Below, one piece after another: positions 1 through 5,498 of a DNA stretch of 5,498 nt (the stretch's first letter is position 1; each line of letters opens with the position of its first letter). The notes beneath the pieces were generated by a model. The model was not told the origin of the DNA, ran no database searches, and saw only the letters and a list, made by a program, of their open reading frames with translations. The translations under genes and the position numbers were made by a program. The stretch is taken from the NCBI GenBank assembly GCA_040880365.1, contig JBBDIO010000121.1, forward strand, positions 1 through 5,498. Direction: 5' to 3'. Source of the stretch: JBBDIO01 sp040880365 (GTDB lineage: Bacteria > Chloroflexota > Anaerolineae > Caldilineales > Caldilineaceae).

Positions 1-939
1 GCGCTGGCGCGGCTGGCATTTCCCACCACGTCCGGCCTGCCCGAACTGGCCGCGGGGCTGCTGGCCTTTATTCCCCAATTCACCTTTCTGCACGCATATA
101 TCACCAACGATGGACTGGCGAATCTGGCGGGTGCGCTGGGCCTGTGGACGCTGGCGCGCGTGATCTATGCGCCCGATGCGCCCGATGCGGGCGTGCGCCG
201 GGCCTGGCTGCTCGCGGGGCTGGCCGCCTCGTTGACGCTGGTGGTCAAGATGACGGCCTGGTTTGTGCTGCCCCTGGCGGGTTTGCTGTTGCTGGATCGC
301 TGGCGGCGCGGCCTGCGCAGCGGCGCGCAGACGGGTGGCGATCTGGCGACCTGGCTGGCGGCGTTGTGCATGGTGCCGGTGCTGGTGGGGCTGATCTGGC
401 CCGATTTTGCGGCGCGCTTGCTCAATGCGCCCCACACGGGCGGCATTCGTCCGGACTATGCCACGCTGGAGCATCTTTGGGGGCTGGCGCCCATGACCCA
501 TGCCTCCTTCTGGGGGCGGTTTGGCTGGGTCAATGTGCCTGTCCCCAGGCCGCTGCCCTGGGCGCTGGATGCCATCTGGGCGGTGGGGCTGGGGGGCGTT
601 GTCTATGGGGTGGCGCGCGCGGGGCGCGCGCTCGATCGCATACGCGAGGCGAGGCGCGGCCCGATGTTTTGGCAGATACTCTGGCTGTGTCTGGCTGCCT
701 GTGGGTTTGTGTTCATCCTGTTTATTGGGTTTAATCTGACAGTGATGCAGCCGCAGGGGCGTTTTTTCTATCCGGCAGTGGCCGCGCCCGTGCTGTGGGT
801 CGCGTGGGGGTGGAGCCAGTGGCTGGGCGCGGGTCGTGGAAGTCATCGCGGGCTGGGTGTCGTCCTGCTGCTGGGCCTTTTGGTAGGCATCAATTTATGG
901 GGACTATGCGCCGGTCTTGGATCGGCCTATTGGGGATAA
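1..939 (+). CDS. GT39/DUF2142-like polytopic membrane glycosyltransferase, C-terminal part (5' truncated by window edge)
   Basis: The frame is open from base 1 to the TAA at 937-939, giving 312 residues without a start, so the gene begins upstream. The fragment is strongly hydrophobic, with several membrane segments separated by short Arg-rich loops. Visible landmarks, numbered from the first codon here, are a Pro-Gln...Thr-Asn-Asp stretch at 25-37, VKMTAW at 82-87, SFWGRFGW at 169-176 and QGRFFYPA at 252-259. The same landmarks occur at nearly the same spacing in the membrane protein at 4189-5498, so the two are paralogues. Comparison with that copy suggests that about 150-160 N-terminal residues are missing. 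Proteins of this style are annotated as GT39 or DUF2142-like and are thought to be GT-C enzymes using polyprenyl-phosphate sugars at the outer membrane face. That activity is inferred, because the catalytic first loop lies outside the window. Ten bases separate its stop from the next gene. Confidence 0.8.
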   Translation, partial: ALARLAFPTTSGLPELAAGLLAFIPQFTFLHAYITNDGLANLAGALGLWTLARVIYAPDAPDAGVRRAWLLAGLAASLTLVVKMTAWFVLPLAGLLLLDRWRRGLRSGAQTGGDLATWLAALCMVPVLVGLIWPDFAARLLNAPHTGGIRPDYATLEHLWGLAPMTHASFWGRFGWVNVPVPRPLPWALDAIWAVGLGGVVYGVARAGRALDRIREARRGPMFWQILWLCLAACGFVFILFIGFNLTVMQPQGRFFYPAVAAPVLWVAWGWSQWLGAGRGSHRGLGVVLLLGLLVGINLWGLCAGLGSAYWG

Positions 940-943
940 AGGA
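938..943 (+). promoter_or_regulatory. Shine-Dalgarno that decides the start of the first methyltransferase
   Basis: AAAGGA overlaps the stop codon of the upstream membrane protein gene and sits six bases before the ATG at 950. This favours ATG 950 over the in-frame TTG at 917, which would lie inside the upstream gene and has no comparable site. The arrangement suggests translational coupling of the two genes. Confidence 0.6.
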
Positions 944-949
944 ACTGTT

Positions 950-1849
950 ATGCCAGATCGTCATTGGCCGCGCGCCATCGAACGCCCGTTAACTTTATTG
1001 CGCGGTCTGGTTGCGCCGACTGCGACGTCTGCGGCCACATCTGCGGCCACATCTGCGGCCATCGGGCAGCGGTCGATTCTGGAGGCGTATGTTACATCTG
1101 CCCCCACGGCGCAAAACGCGATTGATATTTTCAAAGGTGAATGGTCATCGGAATTGCCCGCGCCCTTCCAGCAGGTGCAGGCGGGCACAATCAAATTGTT
1201 CGAAGATTTTCGCATGCATTGGGCGCTGAAAGCATTGGGCGGGGTCGCCGATCAGACTGTGCTGGAACTGGGGCCGCTGGAGGCCGGGCACACCTATATA
1301 CTGGAACAGGCTGGCGCAAAGGCGATTACCGCGGTAGAAGCCAATACGCGAGCCTATCTCAAATGCCTGGTGATCAAAGAGCTGGTAGGGCTGACGCGCA
1401 CCCGCTTTCTCTGTGGCGATTTTGTAGAATATCTGCGCGCCACGCCGCCGCGTGTGGATCTGTGCATTGCCAGCGGTGTGCTCTATCATATGCGCAACCC
1501 GGTAGAGCTAATCGAGCTGATCTCCCAGGTGGCGGATCGGGTCTTTATCTGGACTCACTATTACGATGCGGCGATTATCCAGGCCAATCCCCGGCTGGCG
1601 TCCACGTTTTCGCCACCAATTACCCAGGTGCAGGGTGGCTTTGCGCATGAACTCCACCGTCACGACTATGCCGCAGCGTTGGATCGGTCGGACTTTTGCG
1701 GCGGGAGCAGCCACTATACCCACTGGCTGACGCGGGCGCAGTTACTGGAAAGCCTGGCGCATTTTGGCTTTTCGCAGATCCAGATAAATTTCGAGCAGCT
1801 CGATCATGTACATGGCCCGGCGTTGACGTTAATCGCCACCCGCGGCTGA
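950..1849 (+). CDS. Class I SAM-dependent methyltransferase
   Basis: This is a 299-residue soluble protein with a Rossmann-type methyltransferase core. Motif I, which binds SAM, is LELGPLEAGHT at 105-115. The acidic end of strand 2 is VEAN at 129-132, followed by CGDF at 155-158. Strand 4 and its loop are D170 to P184, containing ASGVLYHM and then RNP. About 100 residues precede the core and include a Ser/Ala/Thr repeat near 25-38. The C-terminus (after about 195) has several His and Tyr residues (HELHRHDY, SSHYTHW) that could shape an acceptor pocket. The ELGPLE...EAN...LYHM pattern is one I associate with uncharacterised methyltransferases in glycan clusters, and remotely with the CmoB-like group. 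Methylation of a sugar or glycan end is inferred from the neighbours. An in-frame TTG start at 917 would add 11 residues, but ATG 950 has the better ribosome site. Confidence 0.85.
   Translation: MPDRHWPRAIERPLTLLRGLVAPTATSAATSAATSAAIGQRSILEAYVTSAPTAQNAIDIFKGEWSSELPAPFQQVQAGTIKLFEDFRMHWALKALGGVADQTVLELGPLEAGHTYILEQAGAKAITAVEANTRAYLKCLVIKELVGLTRTRFLCGDFVEYLRATPPRVDLCIASGVLYHMRNPVELIELISQVADRVFIWTHYYDAAIIQANPRLASTFSPPITQVQGGFAHELHRHDYAAALDRSDFCGGSSHYTHWLTRAQLLESLAHFGFSQIQINFEQLDHVHGPALTLIATRG
1028..1061. repeat. 12-bp in-frame tandem repeat, about 2.8 copies
   Basis: The unit TCTGCGGCCACA occurs at 1028-1039 and 1040-1051, and its first ten bases recur at 1052-1061. Because 12 is a multiple of three, it encodes repeated Ser-Ala-Ala-Thr in the N-terminal region of the methyltransferase, ahead of the SAM-binding core. 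Copy-number change by slippage would keep the frame and probably only lengthen or shorten a flexible linker. Confidence 0.85.
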
Positions 1850-1910
1850 GGAGCGAGATTTCTGTATGGGCGAAACAGCCCGCAGCTTAAAGGTGACAAA
1901 ATTAGATCAA

Positions 1911-1934
1911 TACCAATTGCGCCTATTATTGGTA
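1911..1934. repeat. 7-bp inverted repeat in the gap before the second methyltransferase
   Basis: TACCAAT at 1911-1917 is matched by ATTGGTA at 1928-1934 across a 10-base centre, within the 106-bp gap between the two methyltransferase genes. It ends 21 bases before the ATG at 1956. It could be an operator-like palindrome or a weak mRNA hairpin. There is no T-run after it, so an intrinsic terminator is unlikely. A 7-bp match in a short AT-rich gap could also be chance. Confidence 0.35.
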
Positions 1935-1955
1935 CAGAAAGCAGGTAGATAGTCA

Positions 1956-3086
1956 ATGCTCAATAAATTCTTAGACCAGGTGAGGAATTGGAGAAAGTCT
2001 GTAGATTCCCACGAAGCTTTTGGCAATCGACTGCGTACCTCAATCGTTGGGATGCCCTGGTCCCTGGATCAATTCAAATACCAGGATGGCAATCTCGAAT
2101 TTTTTGGCTGGGCTTTGCCATATAAAGGTGATATTGAGCGGATTGTATTCAAGGTCAATGACTATGTAGTTAAGCCCACCCAGCAAGGCGTGAATCGAGA
2201 AGATATTGGCAGTATGTATTGGTTTTGGCCCAACTCAACTTACAGTGGATATCAGTGTGTATTAGAAATTGACTATGAAAATGTCTTTTTGGATGGTATT
2301 GCCACCGTTCAATATATTGATGTAGCAACCAATCAACCATTTCATCGACAGCATAATTATTACTTTTTGGATAACAAAGTCAATCAGGAAGTACCCATTC
2401 CCGAACCGAAAAGACGGAAACGTGTACATGGCGGTACCGATGAAAATCAATTTCTGACTGAAGGTTTTACCTCCTATACAAAATTACAGGATGTGTTGCA
2501 ACAATTTTTCTCTAAGAATTTTGGAGACTATAACCATATACTCGACTGGGGATGTGGCTGTGGGCGTGTCATGCGGTACTTGAATGGACTTACCTCCACT
2601 AGCGTGACAGGCATCGATATTGATGCAGATAATATTAGTTGGTGTCAAGAGAATCTTTTATTTGGCAATTTTCAATCTGTGCCGCTCTCCCCACCTACCG
2701 CTCTCGCATCGGAGCAATTTGACCTGATTTTCGGTATTTCAGTCTTTACTCACCTTACACCGCAGATGGAAGTTGCCTGGTTAGCCGAATTGGCGCGAAT
2801 CGCATCACCGGGCGCGACCTTATTGATGAGTGTGCATAGCGAACAGGCTATCTGCCGGATTCCACACCTTACACAACCTACGTATGATCAGTGGATGTCC
2901 GACGGATTCATGGATATTGGTGTTAATACTGATCTGGATGATGTGGTGGAAGCGGAGTATTACCGCAACACTTATCATACCCACGAGTATATAAACCAAT
3001 TATGGACAAGGTGGTTTGATATCGTTGGCATCATCCCAGGCTATATCGGGAATTATCACGATCTGGTTGTGATGCAGAAGCGTTAG
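1956..3086 (+). CDS. Two-domain protein: unrecognised N-terminal domain plus class I SAM-dependent methyltransferase
   Basis: This is a 376-residue protein without membrane segments. After a short charged N-terminus, residues of about 36-140 look like an all-beta domain with alternating aromatic and hydrophobic strands, including FFGWALP at 49-55 and IERIVFKVNDYVV at 60-72. I cannot assign it firmly. A basic linker (KRRKR, 152-156) leads to the methyltransferase: LDWGCGCGRV at 196-205 (SAM-binding motif I), GIDID at 219-223 (acidic residues expected near the SAM ribose), and FDLIFGISVFTHL at 255-267 (motif IV region). The C-terminus, HDLVVMQKR, is a typical final strand. The substrate is unknown, and a glycan is inferred from the neighbours. 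The gene is AT-richer than its flanks (37-47% GC in three lines counted, though one line at 2761-2820 is 62%), which suggests acquisition by transfer. The ATG is preceded by a modest GCAGGTAG ribosome site. Confidence 0.85.
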   Translation: MLNKFLDQVRNWRKSVDSHEAFGNRLRTSIVGMPWSLDQFKYQDGNLEFFGWALPYKGDIERIVFKVNDYVVKPTQQGVNREDIGSMYWFWPNSTYSGYQCVLEIDYENVFLDGIATVQYIDVATNQPFHRQHNYYFLDNKVNQEVPIPEPKRRKRVHGGTDENQFLTEGFTSYTKLQDVLQQFFSKNFGDYNHILDWGCGCGRVMRYLNGLTSTSVTGIDIDADNISWCQENLLFGNFQSVPLSPPTALASEQFDLIFGISVFTHLTPQMEVAWLAELARIASPGATLLMSVHSEQAICRIPHLTQPTYDQWMSDGFMDIGVNTDLDDVVEAEYYRNTYHTHEYINQLWTRWFDIVGIIPGYIGNYHDLVVMQKR

Positions 3087-3087
3087 T

Positions 3088-4185
3088 GTGAATATCGGTT
3101 TAGAAGGTGAACATAAAGAATTGGTAGATGCGGTCGATGCAAATCTTCCGGTTTACAGCCGGAGATTACCTGTTGCTACATTAGTGGTGCTCAACTACAA
3201 CGGCGGCGCGCACATGGTGCCGCTGGTAGAGCATCTGGCCGCGCAGACTGTGCGCGATTTCGAGCTGGTGTTGGTAGACAATGCTTCGCACGATGGTTCT
3301 ACGACCCAGGCCGAAACGCTAGCGCGCGCGCGCGGGCTGGATATTCAGGTGATCCACAATACCCGCAACCGCGGCTTTGCGCCCGCGTGTAACCAGGGCA
3401 GCCGCGCCGCCGCTGCGCCCAATCTGGTCATGCTCAACAACGATACCCGCCCCTATGCCGACTGGCTGGAGCGGCTGCTGGGCGGTCTGGAACAGGCGCG
3501 GCGCGGGGGGGATCGCCAGGTGGGCATGATCGCCTCGAAGCTGCTGCGCGCGCATCGCCCCGCGCAGATCGATTCGGCGGGCATTGCGCTGGATTGGGCG
3601 GGCATCGCCTGGGATTGGCAGGGCGGCGCGCTCGATGATCCGGCGGATAATACCCCGCGCCCGATCTTTGGCCCGTGCGGCGGCGCGGCGCTCTATGACC
3701 GTGCCATGTTCGAGACGCTGGGCGGCTTCGACGACGACTTTTTCGCGTATATGGAAGATGTGGATCTGGCGTGGCGGGCGCGGCTGGCGGGCTATGGCTG
3801 TCTGCTGCAACCCGACGCGCGGGTGCTCCACGCCCATTCGGCCACGCTGGGCGACGGCTCGCCCTTCAAACGCTATCTGCTGGCGCGCAATAAGATGTGG
3901 ACAATCATCAAGAACTATCCCAACCCCTGGTTTGCCGGGCTGCTGCCTGTGATGCTGGGCTATGATGGGCTGGCCGCGGGCTATGGTTTGCTGCGGCGGC
4001 GCGATCTGGCTTCGGTGCGCGGACGACTGGCCGGGCTGGCCCACTCTGCACCTATGTGGCGCAAGCGCCAGGCAATCCAGCGGCAATGGCGCGCAGTTGA
4101 CAATTGGCGGGCGCAGGTCGCCCCTTTGGATCTGCCGTGGGATGTGCCCAAACGCTATGCGCATCTGGCAGATGGGACGCAATAA
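3088..4185 (+). CDS. Glycosyltransferase family 2, rhamnosyltransferase-like (WbbL/COG1216 type)
   Basis: This is a 365-residue protein with an inverting GT-A fold. It shows LVVLNYNGG at 32-40 (first nucleotide-binding strand), VDNASHDGS at 63-71, LNNDT at 116-120 (the DxD-equivalent metal site, D119), and GPCGGAALY at 195-203. It also has GGF at 212-214 followed by the acidic MEDVD at 222-226, which contains the likely catalytic base, and HAH at 248-250. About 100 C-terminal residues contain a hydrophobic stretch (about 274-292) and then basic helices ending WRKRQAIQRQW, which may hold the protein at the cytoplasmic membrane. The family transfers sugars such as dTDP-rhamnose onto lipid-linked glycans, but the donor cannot be read here. 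The GTG start lies one base after the previous stop, with a weak AGAAG site at 3076-3080, so coupling is likely. The first 32 or so codons use TTA and AGA, unlike the rest of the gene. Confidence 0.92.
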   Translation: MNIGLEGEHKELVDAVDANLPVYSRRLPVATLVVLNYNGGAHMVPLVEHLAAQTVRDFELVLVDNASHDGSTTQAETLARARGLDIQVIHNTRNRGFAPACNQGSRAAAAPNLVMLNNDTRPYADWLERLLGGLEQARRGGDRQVGMIASKLLRAHRPAQIDSAGIALDWAGIAWDWQGGALDDPADNTPRPIFGPCGGAALYDRAMFETLGGFDDDFFAYMEDVDLAWRARLAGYGCLLQPDARVLHAHSATLGDGSPFKRYLLARNKMWTIIKNYPNPWFAGLLPVMLGYDGLAAGYGLLRRRDLASVRGRLAGLAHSAPMWRKRQAIQRQWRAVDNWRAQVAPLDLPWDVPKRYAHLADGTQ

Positions 4186-4188
4186 CGT

Positions 4189-5498
4189 ATGTGGTTGAGG
4201 CAGTTTCTGGTCTGGGCGCGCCCCTTGTTTGTGGCGGTGGGGATCTATCTGGCCGTGGCGGTGGTCTATCTCCAGGTCGTGCCCCCGCTAGAGGGGTTCG
4301 ATTCCATTCCCCATCAGAACTATGTGAATTATCTGCGCAGCACCGGCGATTTACCGCGCATCGAGCCGGAAGCCGCGATTTTCTCCTATCAACTGGTGCA
4401 ACATCCACCCCTCTACTATCTGGTGGCCGCCGCGCTCACGCTGCCCTGGGACTATGCCGAGTGGGATACGCATGTGCGCGCCCAGGAAAATGTCTACTTT
4501 GGCACATTGAGCAATCGCTGGTCGCTGGATCTGCCCAATCCGCCGCCGGGGCTGGTTGCCAGCCAGTGGATTGCGCGTCTGCTGTCGCTGCTGGGCGGCG
4601 CGTTGGCAGTGGTGGGCGCGTGGCTGTGGACGCGTACCGTGCTCTATCGCGTGGGCGCAAACCTGCCGGAAGATGATACGGGCGGCATGGGTGGCTTTGG
4701 GCTGGCGGTGGTCATGCTCTTTGCGCTCAATCCGCTGTTTCTGTTTATCTCCACCACGGTGACGAATGATAGTTGGGCGATTATGGGCGCGGTGTGGGTC
4801 ATGTGGCTGACGACTGTTTTGGCGCGGCATCCCCAGAGTTCGCTTTGGCGCTGGGTCGCGTTGGGGCTGGTCGCAGGCGCGGCCGCGCTGATTAAATACA
4901 ACGTGCTGGTGCTGATTTTTCCGGTGGCCGCGGCGCTGGTGTTCGCCTATCGCCATGCGTGGCGCAGGCTGGCGCTGGGCACGGGCGTGGCGGTGGTGAG
5001 CGCGCTGGCGGTGGCGGGCTATTGGTATTTCCGCAATCTCTATCTCTATGGCGAACTGATTCCCTGGACGCGCCTGGGCGAGGTGATCTCCACCATCGAG
5101 CGCGAAGATGCGCTGCCCTGGGGCGAACTGCTGCGCAATCTGGATTGGCTGTTCTATTCCTATTGGGGCGTCTTTGTATCAATTTTTGCGCCCGAACCCT
5201 TCTTTGCGTTTTGGAAGTGGTTTTGCCTGATCTGCGCGCTGGGGCTGGTGGTCGCGCTGGGACGCGCCTCGACCACGGCCTGGCGGATGCGCGTCGGCCC
5301 GGCGCTCATCTGGCTGGTGGGTGTGGTGATTGCGACTATCTATTGGGCGCGCACCATCTCTTTTGGCGAACAGGCGCGGCTGGCGTTGATTGCCGGCCCG
5401 GCGCTGGCGTTGTTGTTGAGCCTGGGCTGGCGCGCGCTGGTGCCCAAGCGCCCAGTCCCACCGCAGGCCTATGGGCTGGTGGCGGTTTTCGTCGCGGT
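4189..5498 (+). CDS. GT39/DUF2142-like polytopic membrane glycosyltransferase (3' end beyond window)
   Basis: ATG 4189 opens a frame that stays stop-free to the window edge, giving 436 codons plus two bases, and it starts three bases after the GT2 stop. Residues 12-30 form a first membrane helix. The loop that follows carries GFDSIPHQNYVNYL at 36-49 and HPPLYYL at 72-78, the usual position of the catalytic acid and lipid-sugar site in GT-C enzymes. D38 is the candidate acid. Further landmarks are NPLFLF...TND at 181-194, LIKYN at 234-238, FRNLYLYGE at 281-289, YWGVF at 325-329 and QARLALIAGP at 395-404. Roughly nine or ten hydrophobic segments are visible. The paralogue at 1-939 ends 58 residues after its matching QGR motif, so perhaps only 20-60 residues are missing here. 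The likely role is transfer of a polyprenyl-phosphate-linked sugar outside the membrane, but neither donor nor acceptor can be read. Confidence 0.85.
   Translation, partial: MWLRQFLVWARPLFVAVGIYLAVAVVYLQVVPPLEGFDSIPHQNYVNYLRSTGDLPRIEPEAAIFSYQLVQHPPLYYLVAAALTLPWDYAEWDTHVRAQENVYFGTLSNRWSLDLPNPPPGLVASQWIARLLSLLGGALAVVGAWLWTRTVLYRVGANLPEDDTGGMGGFGLAVVMLFALNPLFLFISTTVTNDSWAIMGAVWVMWLTTVLARHPQSSLWRWVALGLVAGAAALIKYNVLVLIFPVAAALVFAYRHAWRRLALGTGVAVVSALAVAGYWYFRNLYLYGELIPWTRLGEVISTIEREDALPWGELLRNLDWLFYSYWGVFVSIFAPEPFFAFWKWFCLICALGLVVALGRASTTAWRMRVGPALIWLVGVVIATIYWARTISFGEQARLALIAGPALALLLSLGWRALVPKRPVPPQAYGLVAVFVA

Noticed and set aside
144..734. Open frame of 196 codons on the + strand overlapping the left-edge membrane protein
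   Set aside because: It is Ala/Gly/Arg/Cys-rich with no motif. The overlapping frame 1 has coherent membrane segments and matches the paralogue at 4189-5498.
917..949. TTG at 917 as the start of the first methyltransferase
   Set aside because: It would overlap the upstream gene by 23 bases, lacks a ribosome site, and ATG 950 follows an AAAGGA at good spacing.
1868..1881. GGGC-GAAACA-GCCC hairpin just after the first methyltransferase as a terminator
   Set aside because: The stem is only 4 bp and is followed by GCAGCTT with no T-run, so it does not look like an intrinsic terminator.
1893..1929. GTGACA (1893-1898) with TATTAT (1924-1929) as a sigma-70-type promoter
   Set aside because: The spacer is 25 bases, far from the usual 16-18, and no better pair is visible.
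3319..4182. Long open frame of 287 codons on the - strand opposite the glycosyltransferase gene
   Set aside because: It lies wholly antisense to a gene with clear GT2 motifs. Its translation is Arg/Pro/Gln-rich with no recognisable domain, as expected for a shadow frame in GC-rich DNA.
4351..4956. Open frame of 201 codons on the - strand opposite the right-hand membrane protein
   Set aside because: The translation is low-complexity (Arg, Gln, His) and antisense to a frame that has membrane segments and conserved GT-C-like motifs.

Overview
The window looks like bacterial chromosome carrying part of a surface-glycan (polysaccharide or glycoconjugate) assembly cluster. All five genes lie on the + strand and are closely spaced, which suggests one transcription unit. 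The flanking genes are GC-rich (roughly 57-70% in the 60-nt lines I counted by hand) and rich in GCG, CTG and CGC codons. The two large membrane proteins resemble the GT39/DUF2142-like polytopic proteins common in Chloroflexota, and the glycosyltransferase 2 has a C-terminal tail of a style I associate with that phylum. Chloroflexota (Anaerolineae or relatives) is therefore my best guess, but it is inference from protein style and not from a marker gene.

Layout: (1) 1-939, the C-terminal 312 residues of a polytopic GT-C-type membrane protein whose start is outside the window. (2) 950-1849, a class I SAM-dependent methyltransferase with its own Shine-Dalgarno and a small in-frame tandem repeat near the N-terminus. 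(3) 1850-1955, a 106-bp gap with a 7-bp inverted repeat. (4) 1956-3086, an AT-richer gene for a second class I methyltransferase fused to an N-terminal domain I do not recognise with certainty. (5) 3088-4185, a GT2-family glycosyltransferase of the rhamnosyltransferase (WbbL-like) type, one base after the previous stop. (6) 4189-5498, a second GT-C-type polytopic protein that runs off the right edge. It is an open frame of 436 codons without a stop and is clearly a paralogue of the protein at the left edge.

How the genes may work together (inference): the GT2 enzyme would add a sugar from a nucleotide donor on the cytoplasmic side. The two multi-membrane GT-C-like proteins would transfer lipid-carried sugars on the outer face of the membrane. 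The two methyltransferases would methylate sugars or chain ends of the same glycan. No substrate can be assigned from sequence alone.

The most notable irregularity is compositional. The second methyltransferase gene, its upstream gap and about the first 30 codons of the GT2 gene are distinctly AT-richer than the surroundings, which suggests a cassette exchanged by recombination with its right junction inside the GT2 reading frame. I saw no RNA gene, CRISPR array, transposase, or strong terminator or promoter, and nothing that amounts to an obviously new biological system.
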